DNA from: Turnera subulata
Taxonomy: Eukaryota > Streptophyta > Magnoliopsida > Malpighiales > Passifloraceae
DNA: 64,000 nt
Assembly: GCA_028386065.3 (NCBI GenBank)
Contig: JAKUCV010007483.1
Location: 1 to 64,000, forward strand
Direction: 5' to 3'
The notes under the pieces were generated by a model that did not search any database, was not told where the DNA came from, and saw only the letters and a program-made list of their open reading frames with translations. The position numbers and the translations under genes are program-made. This document shows positions 54,120-64,000 of this stretch, piece by piece (within the stretch, counting starts at the first letter, position 1; each line of letters opens with the position of its first letter).

Positions 54120-55997
54120 TTATATCGGTGCCATCCGATATGGTGCCATCGAGATAGGTGTCACTCCTGGTATCAAATCGATGGTGTACTCGACTTCCCT
54201 GTCAGGTGGCAATCCTGGCATATCCTCCAAAAACACATCTGGAAACTCCCTCACAACTAAGATGTCCTCCAAAACTGGAGTCTGAACTTCTTCACCCTTG
54301 ACATGAGTCAACAAAGCATCTAGACCCAACGAATTCATCCCAATATCCTGATTAGCAGAGATACTACATTTAGTAGCAGCTCTCCCAGTACCTGTCAACA
54401 AAACCTTTCGCCCACCATCGGAAGTCAACAACACTTCCTTGGTTCGACAGTTCACCATAGCACTGTACTTGGACAACCAATCCATCCCCAAGATGATATC
54501 GAAACCTCCCATGTTCATCACAACCAACCGTGCAAGAAAAACCTCGTTTTCGTACGAAAGCAAAACGTCTCTACACACATGGGTTAACCTGACCACTATA
54601 CCCGCAGGTAACCTAACCCTCATCGGACAAGTTAAACTCTCTCCCTTACAGTTGTGTAGTATTGCAAAGCTTTGTGCAACAAATGAATGCGTAGCACCAG
54701 GATCAATCAAAGTATAAGCAGTACTACCAAAGACTGTAAAAGTACCTGCTATGACATCGGCATTCTCTGGATCCTCATCAGCGGTGATCATAAATGCTCT
54801 CGGCACTGCTGCACTCTGATTCATGGCTGATTGGGTCCTAGTAGGAACAGCTCCACGTCCTCGGCCTCGGCTAACTCCAGAACCACTAGGTACACTGGCA
54901 ACTGAGGCTTGCACCGTCTGAACAGGTGTCGTACCTCCAAATCTTCCCAACTTGGGACAAGCATATCGGTAGTGCCCGACTTCATTACACTCATAGCACC
55001 TCACCTGAGACAGGGGAGGTCTCGGGCGAGCATTCCAAGATGAAGTCCCTCCAGACTGAGTCCAAGAACTGCCTCGGTTGTTGTAGTTGTTGTTGTTCCA
55101 ACCACATCCCTGACTCGCTGGCAAGAACTGGCTCTGTCCATATCCTGACCGGTTCGCTGGTGTCTGGAACCTCTTGTTCTGTCCCCTAGAACTCTGTGCA
55201 ACATGCTTCTTACGGATCTCCTGTTGCTCTCTCTTATTGCCCAGCTAGATAATCTCGACTCTCAGGGCATCTGTCTGCATATCTTGGTAAGTCTCATAAA
55301 CCTTATACCCCATGACTGTCTGGATACCAGATCGAAGACCATCCTAGAAACGTTTACATCTGGCCTCCGGAGTAGCTACAATCTCACTGGCATAGATGGA
55401 CAGACGGTTGAACTTGATCTCATAATCATTGACCGTCTATTCTGGTCCCTGTTGCAGTCCCAGAAACTCTCGTCTCAGCTGGTCCTGGTATGCCTCAGAT
55501 ACAAACTTCCTTCGGAACACCTCCATGAACTGGTTCCACGGCATAGTGATAGGTGTTGGCAGGTCCCTGGTGGTAGACTCCCACCAATCAACGGCATCTC
55601 CTCGGAACATGGCAGTGGCATATCTGGCCCACTTGTCATTCCTGCACGTCAGCTTCAGCATAACCCTGTTCATCTGTCTGAGCCACTGATCAGCATCCTG
55701 TGGTGTAATGACACCGGTGAAGATCTCTGCCCCAAGCTTCTCCAGCTTCATATACACTGGATCCTCGACTGGTCCCTGGTTTTCCTATTCCCGAGCTTCC
55801 ATAGCATCGATACGTGCATTCCTGGCTTCTTGCCTTCGCAGAATCTGAGTTACCACGTTTAACATCTGCGTAGGGTCTCCCAAAGGAACATTCGAAAGGT
55901 GTTCCAGACCTCCTGCAACTTGTTGCGGTTGATCCATAGATACCTGATCGTCATCTAGGTGACCTCCAGCATGCTAATTCCCTCCAACCGGATCCAT
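54120..55997 (-). pseudogene. Chromovirus gag-protease
   Basis: The gag start is ATG at 55997 (MDPVGGN), followed at once by a TAG. Gag capsid sequence is at 55757-55437 (LEKLGAEIFTGVITPQDADQWLRQM, then WARYATAMFRGDAVDWWE), with later TAGs near 55436 and 55346. The zinc knuckle CYECNEVGHYRYAC (about 55000) lies in the intact frame 55124-54120. The protease site reads LIDPGATHSF (54702-54711 region), where DSG is expected. The frame then ends at TAA 54120 just before RT. Confidence 0.87.
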
Positions 55998-56106
55998 TCG
56001 TACCTATATGAGAATGTATATGTATGTCATATCATGTCGTGACAGATCTTATGCACAAACAAACAATCATGCAATCACAGTTATTTCCCTAATGACCTAC
56101 TGCCTG

Positions 56107-56120
56107 CTCCGCTACAAAAA
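56107..56120 (-). other. Primer-binding region of the chromovirus
   Basis: Minus strand TTTTTGTAGCGGAGCAGG follows the 5' LTR's final CA. The core TGTAGCGGAGC parallels TGGTAGCGGAGC in the LARD. Confidence 0.55.
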
Positions 56121-58838
56121 TGAAGCACCCCGATCCGTATTTATCGTGTACAGTAAACACGTGCCGAAACTATTCTTTTCATAGTACAGGCAGTACATCG
56201 CAGTAAAATGTTACACAGTAAGTTCAAATACAACAGCACACAGCAAACTACAACTGTCACCCATAACCGGGGATCATTATTCAGTCTACATGCTTACACA
56301 TCAGCAGTAGCATAATCCAGAATAAACATCATCATAAGCAACATAGAAAGCAACAACATATATAGCACAACAGCGGAAGACTTAAATGCACATGCAGTGG
56401 AGGTATGGATCCGGAGTCAGGTGGAGAAGAAAGCAGCAGCCATCGAACGTCGTAGCTGAACTACGAAGCAACTAAACCTACAGGATGAAACCCCGCAGGC
56501 GAGGGGTGAGTCCGAAGTGCTCACCGACGAAGGATAAACAGAGATATATAATCAACCGTAATACTTTCAAAGTAAACACAGACAAACACAACATAAGAAA
56601 TCTACCGTAACACAACTGTGCCAAGACCAAAAGAATGCTTATTATTATTATTACCAATTTTATCTTCCGGGCCCCGTCACTGGACAAGCGAGGGTCGTAC
56701 CTGGTTATTAACTAATTCCGGATGCCAGGCCAAATCACATTCTGGGATCAACATCCCAATCACAACCATTTCGGGATCAACATCCCAATAACACATCATC
56801 CGGGATCAACATCCCCAACAACTAAACCAAACCGGCCATGACACCACAGAACTAGCCTCTAACCATCTAGTCGTACAGCTACTTTCCACGTGACAATTAT
56901 ATCATCATCTCAAAATCTATCCAGTTTCATTACTCTATCCTCAATTATTCAACTTTACATTATTTCAGATTATTCTACAGACCAAATCAGCAACAGACTC
57001 ATAACATCATTTAATCACAGTTAACAGTTCCGATTATTTTCAACACAATATCCACAAGTCCAAACACAATCCAACAACAGCATCAACAATCCCATAGCAA
57101 TCAAGTAACAGACAATAATCATTTCAGTAGTTCAATCAAACAACAAAACACACACAGTATTACGGGCACATATCCAAGGTTATCCATCCTCACCTAGGCC
57201 GATTATCAGTTTTGGAATTATCCCACAGACTCCAAGTCCGGTTCCTAAGGTATCTGCTCGTTATCAACTCCAATATGAAACAATTAATATGCACCCATAT
57301 GTGATATGCAAATGTCATGCTAATACTATATACCGTGAATAAATACTAACTCATCTCGGTTACTGCCTCGGGTTAATTTCTATTATCATCATAATTCACC
57401 ATACTGTATTTATACCCAGATATTATTTCGGTATAATATTTCTTTGATAATACTCTTTCCATATTTATTTTCCTCCAAAATATTTATTATTTACTATACA
57501 TAATATACTTTTCCCAAAATCGTATTTTCCATAATATTATTCCCCAAATTTTTCCCAAAATATTGTTTCCAAAAATTATATTTAATTTTTTTCCAGTATT
57601 ATAATTTTTCCAGATTTTATTTTCTTCTTCTTCTTTTTTTTTAAACGGGTTGGGTTATGAACAGTAGGCCCTGTAACAGCCCATGTCCAAGCCCAAGACC
57701 CAGAACCAAGCCTGCAGGTCAACAACCCAAAGCAGGTCATAGGCCCAGACAACAAATCCTGACCCAGCCCAGCCCATGAAGCCAACCTACGGACCTGTCC
57801 GGGTCAACCCGTGCGAGACCGGGTCGAGTCCCCTCTAAATCGGGTCTGCTCACCTGCGATCCGGAACCACGCGGGTTCAACAGCAGGCGAGGCGGCGCGA
57901 GACGTCAACGGCGCTGGCAGACGACGCAGAAGGGAAGGAGGCGACGCGACGGAGAGGCGAGGCGCGGTGGCGTCGCGCTGCAGCTGCGGAGGTCGTCGCA
58001 AGCAAAGGGAGGAGAGCGGCGTCCGTGTCGGCAGGGGAGATCGGACGAGGGTCGAATTTGTTTGACGAGTTCGTCACGACCCGGGCAGCGACGACGAACT
58101 TCAGGGAGGACGACCAGCGAGGGAAGAAGAAAGGAGGAAGGAAGGGAGGAGGTGCTGGTGGCTCGGCCGTTTGTTCACAGTGGCGGCAGGAGAAGAAAAG
58201 AAAGAAGACGAGAAGAGGGGAGTGAAACGGCAGCGTTTTGGAGCTGGTGTGGTGGTCGGTGGTGGCAACGGGTGTGGGGGAGGAGGAAGAGGGTGGTGTG
58301 TGTTTGTTATTTTTTTTCATTTTTTTTCTTTTGCAAGTTTCTAAGTGTAGGCAGGAGATGGTTTTGTAGGAAAAGAATGGTGGCAGTGGGTTTGCAGAGG
58401 AGAAGAGATGAAGGCTGTGTATACTGGAATGGTTTGAAGGCTCAGTTAAAGTGAAACACGGGCAGACACTAGCATTTCACGGGTGGCACAGTCCACTCAC
58501 AAGCTTCACAGTGGGTGGCGGCTGCTCCAACACTGTGCAGCATGTGAGGCGGGTTCTGTTCGGACCAGAAAATAACTAATGTACCCCCTTGACTTTATTT
58601 CTGGACCGATAACTCGGGGTTAAACTTGACTTTTCTGAAGATTCCTGGACCCAAAAAAATTCCAACTTTGGTCTGAAAAATCCGCAGAAAAATCCCGAAC
58701 GTGGGACAGGGCTCGGTTTTGGAATCCAAAGCTCAAATTACCACAAATTAATTACCCAAGATTAATTTTTATGGTAAATAACTGTAAAATAAATTTTACG
58801 GTGACGGTAAAAACGTAAAAATTATCCGCGCTGTTACA
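56121..58838 (-). repeat. 5' LTR of the chromovirus (2718 bp)
   Basis: The minus strand begins TGTAACAGCGCGG and ends GGGGTGCTTCA. It includes a GC-rich portion (57720-58300), AT-rich sequence, three GGGAT-GTTG-ATCCC hairpins (56740-56815) and the ACTCACCCCTCGCC block shared with the LARD. Open frames in the GC-rich portion are low-complexity and are not called. Confidence 0.9.
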
Positions 58839-61800
58839 GAGAAGGCCAAAATTTTATTTCTTTGTGAAACAAAAAGCTGGGGATGGTCCCATGGGGACTT
58901 CGTGAGAATTTGGGGAGGAAGGGGAGCTTTTGACTATGCTACTGTTGATGCGGTTGGAAACTTAGGGGGGTTGTGTCTTCTTTGGGAAAAAGATTTCTTG
59001 TCTGTTAACAACAGAGTAGTTGGCCGGAATTGGATTATGGTTGAAGGAACAGTGTGTGGCAACATAAATATAGGAATTTGTGGGGTGTATGGCCCATGTG
59101 TTGATGAAGATAGGATTGAGTTATGGGAGGAATTATGTAGCCAGTTGGGTCGTTTGGTGCATGTGAAATATGCATAGTTTAGGGCATAATTTTTGACGCA
59201 AATTGTTCTAAATTCAATATGATTATATTCCTCCTATACAATATTCCACCATATTCCTCAAATGTCCATCCCTTACTGTATGATTAGTGATTTCAGGTGC
59301 ATTTCGATCAATTCAAGAGGATTTCATTGAAGAATGTGAAGATACAGCATCAGCCACAACATGAGCCTGTGGCGGAACCTGTGAGCCTGTCCCTGAGGCT
59401 GTTGTTCATCGAGAATTCAATTGAAGGCCTCAAACCACCTTCAATTCACAAGAATTCCACTGAAACTCATTGCCCTCACTTTGATCCAAGAAATCCTCAT
59501 GACACCTCATCATCGGCAAAAGAAGCAAAAATCGACTAAAGGGAAAGTTGAAGAAGAACTGCAACAGGCCCAGGCACAGCATTAGCCTGTGCATCCTGCA
59601 AAACCCAAAAATTGCAGGAGGAATATAAAATTTCACCACATGCACCACCTGCTCCACTAACATAAACAAACATTCTCCTGACGTTCCCAGAGCATTTTCC
59701 AAGGAAAAAGGAATAGGCACATGCCACTCAGAGGGAATCCAACTTAAAGAACAATTATCCTCTGCAAAGGGCACCTTGGAACTTACAATCCACCAATCAA
59801 CTTGCTGCCCATCACGCCTATCCTGACGCACACGCTGGAAAACTGACAAGCCAACTTGCCCAAACACCCATACTTTCTAGCAAGTTGGGAGGAAACAGAC
59901 TGAGGAGCTGCACCTACAAAAAGAGGAAGCGAGAAGACACCAGAGGGGAATCCCATCGACAAAGACACTCCTAAAAATTGGCAGAATTCTTGGAACAGAG
60001 AAGGGACCCAGAAACACCAAAGGTCCAAGGGAAACACAATTCTGCAGCCTTTCTGGGCAGTAATCGTATTGTCCCTAACCTCCAGATTGTTCAAAACACT
60101 ATGCCATTCCATACTTCCATCTATTTTGTAATTTCGATTATGAACTAAACAACCCCTTCTTAGGTTGAAGGGGTGAACATGTCTTCGATTTTAATGCAAT
60201 AGATTACTCGCATTATGTTCTTAACCAGTCTTTCTTGTTTTGGTTGTTGCAAACTTGCACCATGTCTGAGTCTTGATCAAACCCATGCATGATTACAGGT
60301 GGCTAGGTGAAGGACCGAAAGGAGAAACCTTAGCTATTGGAACAACATCAACCAACCCTTAGTTTTTAGCTCTTTACAAAAGTTAGAACTAATTGAGGAA
60401 CTAACCTCAACACCAATCCTAGACCCCTGTGTTTGACCGATGCGAGAGCATTAGGAGTGTGAGAACCATGGGAGGCACCTGTGAGCAAAAACAAATGGGT
60501 GCAGTATAGGTTGAGAGCGCCTACAAGAACCGATTTTATTAGTTGACTCTTTTGCTGTCAACAGCCTCAGCCTGTACACAACACAGCCTCAGCCTGTGCC
60601 TAGTACAGCCTCAATCTGTGACAACATAGTCAAGAAGATAACACAATCCCTAATTTGATTCTTGATTGACTATTGGGTAGAATCCTCTTGATTTAGTAAC
60701 AGCTTGGTGAAGGACCGAAAGGAGAAGCTAGGAGTGCTAGACCAACAATAGCCAGCCTTCGCTCCTTAGCCATTCGAAAGAAGATAGGGAGAAACTGTGG
60801 GTATTAGCACCAACATTAAACTTCACCCTTAAGTAGAAGACTACTCTAGTGATAGGGGGTAGATGGAAGCTTAGGGAACTATTGATAAGATCGAAAGCCG
60901 TTGATAGTACTTTAGGTTGGGAGCCCCTTCAAGACATCTCATTAGTCACAGCCTCACCCACAGGCTCAGCATGTGACTGAGGCTGTCGAGCAATTTATAC
61001 GCATAAAATAGCACATGTGAATCCCGGATGCCTAAGAATCCACCAAAACTGATACCTTCCTCATTTAATCTGGTGTTACATTTATCTTTCCAGCTTAGTT
61101 TAGATTTTTAATCATCATTCACCCAAACCCATCCCTATTTATTTGTTTCGAGCCTAGTTTGTCTTAAATTGAAAGGAACAGACTCATTCCAGTCCCTGTG
61201 GATACGACCTTGATAAAATACTACAACAACCCTGTGCACTTGCAGGAACCTACGTTGCAGAAAGACGACATCATCGTTCTTCAACTCCTTGGTTATTGGT
61301 TGGAGACTTCAATGAGGTGCTTGATGCGAAGGAAAGACTAAGCGGATCCTTTTCTATCCAGGGGCCGAGAGCACTTGGTGATCTTATCTCCTCTTTGGAA
61401 TTGTGTGAAGTTGAGTTACAGGGGAGATTATTCACATGGAGTAATTACAGATCGGCTAGTAGGATTGATCGGGCCTTTTTCAACCCGATTTGGTTTTCTT
61501 TGTTCCCGTCAATCCGGCTTTGGGCGGGGGAGAAGGATGGTTCGGACCACTTCCTATAATTCTAGCTCAGAAACAAAAGGTGTGGGGGATTAGAACATTT
61601 AAATTCCTTGATTGTTGGTTATCTTATGAGGATTTTGACTCTATGTTGAATGAGATGTGGAGGGTGGCTTGCGAAAAATTTCCAGGGAGGTTTAATTTAA
61701 TAAGGAAATTGGGATGCATTAAACATCAATTAAAATGCTGGAACAGGAATGGGTTCGGCAACAACGACATGGAAATCAAGGAGTTGAAAGCCAAGATTGA

Positions 61801-64000
61801 GAAACTTGATAGAATTACAGAGCAAAGGAGCCTTAACGAGGAAGAGAGGAGATAGATGAGTGGAGCTAAAGCTGATTTGTTCAAAAGACAGAGACAACAG
61901 GAATGCCCTTGGAGACAAAAATCTAGAATAAGGTGGTTAAAGTTAGGAGACAAAAACACAAAATTTTTCCACCTTAATGCGTGTAATAGGGGGCGGCGGA
62001 ATTCGATAAAGCAGATCTGTTTTGGGGGGGAAGTTTTGGAGGAACCTAATGAGATTAAAGGGGCTGCAAAAGAATATTTCAAGGAATTTTTTAAGCCTTT
62101 ACCTAAGGCGAGATTGGTGTGGGGTGATATTGAAGTTGCAAAAATTTCGGAGAATCTTGCAGCTGATTTGGAAAAGCCTATTATTTTGGAAGAAGTGAAG
62201 GGTGCAATCTGGGATTGTGATGGTAATAAATTCCCAGGCCCGGATGGTTTCAACTTTAATTTTTTCAAAAGGGCCTGGAATTTAATAAAGGATGATTTAA
62301 TGGATTTAATTTCTGAATTTTACAAGTCAGGCCGACTACCTAAAGGAGTAAACAGTGATTTTTTTTGTTTAATCCCTAAGAAGAATGATGTACAGGGATT
62401 TGAAGACTTCAGACCAATATGTCTTGTTCATAGTATATATAAGATAGTGGCGAAAGTGCTAGCCAGGAGAATGAAAGATGCCATGAAGGAAGTTATTGGT
62501 CCTAACCAATTTGCTTTCATTGAGGGTAGGTAGATTTTAGACTGTGTGTTGTCTGTCTCTGAATTTGTCCATCAGTTATGCAAGAATAGAAGGAAGGCTG
62601 TCATGTGGAAATTAGATTTTAGAAAAGCCTATGACTCTGTGTCATGGGATTTTCTTATGGATTTAATGAAAGCAATAGGGTTTGGCGAAAGATGGAGGAG
62701 ATGGATTTGGGGTGCATATCATATCCTAGTTTGGCGGTACTAATCAATGGGTGCCCATCTGAGGATTTCACTACTTTCAGAGGGTTGAAACAAGGTGATC
62801 CACTATCACCTTTTTTATTCAACATTATTGCAGAAGGGTTATCTCATTTGATCAAGTAGGCTGTTTCCAAGGAAGTGATTCAAGAAGTTCAGATCAATAA
62901 TGTGGCGGCGCCATTACTACAGTTCGCTGACGACACTTTATTTTTTTGCCCTGAGGAGGAGTCATCTTTATTGAACTTAAAGAGGGTGCTAAGATGTTTT
63001 GAAGCTCTCTCTGGTCTTGGTATTAATTTCCACAAAAGTAGTGTGGTGGGAATTAATATCTCTGATCAAAGAACAGAGGAGCTTGCTGGAATGTTACTGA
63101 GCAAAGTGGAAAAAATGCCTTTCTCCTACCTTGGGCTTAGTGTGGACAGCAAGAAGAATAGGATTAAAGCCTGGGATCTAGTGATTGCAAGGATTAAGAG
63201 TCGACTTGCATCATGGAAGGAGAGATTCTTATCACTTGGAGGAAGGGTTACTTTAAAATACGGGCAGTGTTAAGTAATCCACCGGTGTACTATCTCTTTA
63301 TGTATAAAATTCCTCATGGGGTGGCTAAGAAGATTGTGAGTCTGCAGAGGAATTTTTTATGGGGAGGTTATAGGGAGAAAAGAAAATTGTGTTTTGTGTC
63401 ATGGGATAGAATTGCTAAACCGAAAGATTGTGGTGGGTTAGGGATTGAAAACCTTTTGTTAAAGAACAGGTGTTTATTGTTCTAGTGGGTCTGGAGATTT
63501 GTAAATTATGTGCCTGTGATTGAGGAGGCTCCGATGTGGGCTAAAATTGTGCATAATGAATATCGCAATGAGTCAACATCGTCGTGGCCTGAATTTAATG
63601 CTGGGGTTTGTTCAAATATTTGGAGGGGTATAGTTAATTATGGGGAGGATTTGGCGGATGGAACTGCGGGATTAATGCAATTTATTAGGAGGGATTTAGG
63701 TGATGGGAAATCTTGTTTACTTTGGAAAGATCGGTGGCTCTTGGAAGGTGGGATTCTTAAAGATATTTTTCCAGGGCTGTTTCGGCTGACTAATAATTCG
63801 GAAATAAAAGTGGCTGACGTGAGGGATTTTATGGAGGGAAGACGTGACTGGAACTGTTTGTGGAGGCGTCAACTGTATGAATGGGAGGCTGTGATGGAAG
63901 CAGATTTTAAAGGAAGATTGGATAATTTAGTGATTATAAGGGATAAACCCTATTGTAGGAGATGGGTAGCAGATAAGAATGGGATTTATTCGGTTAAATC
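58839..64000 (+). pseudogene. LINE 3 ORF2 (endonuclease / reverse transcriptase), broken, runs off the window
   Basis: The endonuclease is KAKILFLCETKSWGW, GLCLLWEKDF and ICGVYGPCVDEDRIELW (58840-59154). After the solo LTR it continues SSTPWLLVGDFNEVLDAKERL (61274 on), RLFTWSNYRSASRIDRAF and GSDHF. The first ~20 endonuclease residues (the SWNCRG strand) are not recognisable upstream of 50195, so the start may be deleted. RT: PGPDGFNFNFFKRAW, EDFRPICLVHSIYKIVAKVL, KLDFRKAYDSV (catalytic Asp kept), GLKQGDPLSPFLF and LQFADDTLFF (FADD, about 62920). TAG stops lie at 61853, 62531, 62857 and 63483, and frameshifts near 61555, 62715 and 63255. The zinc-binding segment continues to the window end. 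Confidence 0.87.
59155..61273 (+). repeat. Solo LTR (2119 bp) in LINE 3 endonuclease
   Basis: Begins TGGTGCATG and ends GACATCA. The duplication TCGTT is at 59150-59154 and 61274-61278. Removing it rejoins CAGTTGGGTCGTT to CTTCAACTCC in frame (QLGRSSTPWLLVGDFNE), which fixes the borders. The 3' part (TGTGGATACGACCTTGAT, CCCTGTGCACTTGCAGG) resembles the end of large plant Gypsy LTRs. It contains many CAGCCTCAGCCTGTG-type variants and a diverged internal repeat of GGTGAAGGACCGAAAGGAGA (60307 and 60711). No coding sequence is supported. Confidence 0.88.

Larger units (their letters stand above)
50201..58838 (-). mobile_element. Ty3/Gypsy chromovirus, minus strand, complete but defective
   Basis: 8638 bp. 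On the minus strand: 5' LTR (58838-56121), PBS, gag, protease, RT, RNase H, integrase, chromodomain, polypurine tract and 3' LTR (51516-50201). The chromodomain after the integrase places it in the chromoviruses. The 5-bp TSD is perfect. LTRs differ by two large deletions in the 3' copy. Confidence 0.95.
48001..64000 (+). mobile_element. LINE 3: L1-type element interrupted by two LTR insertions
   Basis: ORF1 (48066-50121) and ORF2 (about 50180-50200, 58839-59154 and 61274 to the window end). The chromovirus (TSD GAGAA) and a solo LTR (TSD TCGTT) can both be cut out in frame. The 3' end is beyond the window. It is a different lineage from LINEs 1 and 2 (for example VRFEFGGKAK and KGVNSDFFCLIPKK). 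The 5' border is approximate. Confidence 0.85.

Noticed and set aside
57811..58454. Several overlapping ORFs on both strands in the GC-rich part of the chromovirus LTR
   Set aside because: They are low-complexity Arg/Ala/Pro/Ser runs in all frames, with no domain. The segment is an LTR and is deleted in its partner.
59430..60112. Minus-strand ORFs in the solo LTR
   Set aside because: No recognisable domain; they overlap in two frames and lie inside an LTR with clear borders.

Overview
The window is nuclear DNA from a flowering plant, probably a eudicot. It has spliced genes with GT/AG introns, a plant cystatin gene, plant-type L1 LINEs whose ORF1 carries an RRM, Copia and chromovirus Gypsy LTR retrotransposons, MITEs and long AT-rich spacers. 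No prokaryotic features are present. The species cannot be named from the sequence.

The only ordinary host gene is a four-domain cystatin (multicystatin, 11893-13842, five phase-0 exons). It lies in a segmental duplication: roughly 8.46-14.65 kb corresponds to 26.8-47.95 kb. The second copy (35656-41163) is a wrecked pseudogene: a 1-bp deletion in exon 2, a LINE fragment with a 13-bp target-site duplication (TSD) in exon 4, a CAA-to-TAA nonsense change, another 1-bp deletion, and a nearly full-length LINE replacing its 3' end. A Copia element sits about 100 bp upstream of its TATA box. Its intron 2 holds a Harbinger-like MITE that is itself split by a solo LTR.

Layout. 1-198: end of an LTR whose family carries the AACATCGATGTT palindrome. 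199-8056: a non-autonomous, LARD-like Gypsy derivative with long LTRs rich in short hairpins and, internally, two antisense ORFs, each with a TATA-like box. 8057-11890: AT-rich upstream DNA with a 268-bp hAT-type MITE. 11893-13842: intact cystatin gene. 14856-23667: degenerate LINE 1 with a solo LTR inside and an apparent assembly duplication joined by a single N. 24345-25150: LINE fragment. 26800-29683: duplicated upstream DNA with a 472-bp hAT-type MITE. 29684-35454: Copia element with a 344-N gap. 35656-41163: cystatin pseudogene. 41164-47216: LINE 2 (minus strand). 48001-64000: LINE 3, split by a chromovirus (50201-58838, minus strand) and by a solo LTR (59155-61273).

The observations most worth following are: (1) hairpin repeats in the Gypsy LTRs whose stems change by paired substitutions while the loop GTTG stays fixed; (2) paired 12-bp perfect palindromes spaced about two helical turns apart in another LTR family; (3) antisense TATA-headed ORFs, one a chimera with a LINE endonuclease start, inside the LARD; (4) two unrelated hAT MITEs that both carry tRNA-like box A/box B motifs. 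Most element ORFs are dead. Specific catalytic losses can be read: LINE 2 RT motif A Asp to Tyr, chromovirus protease DSG to DPG, and integrase Glu to Lys.
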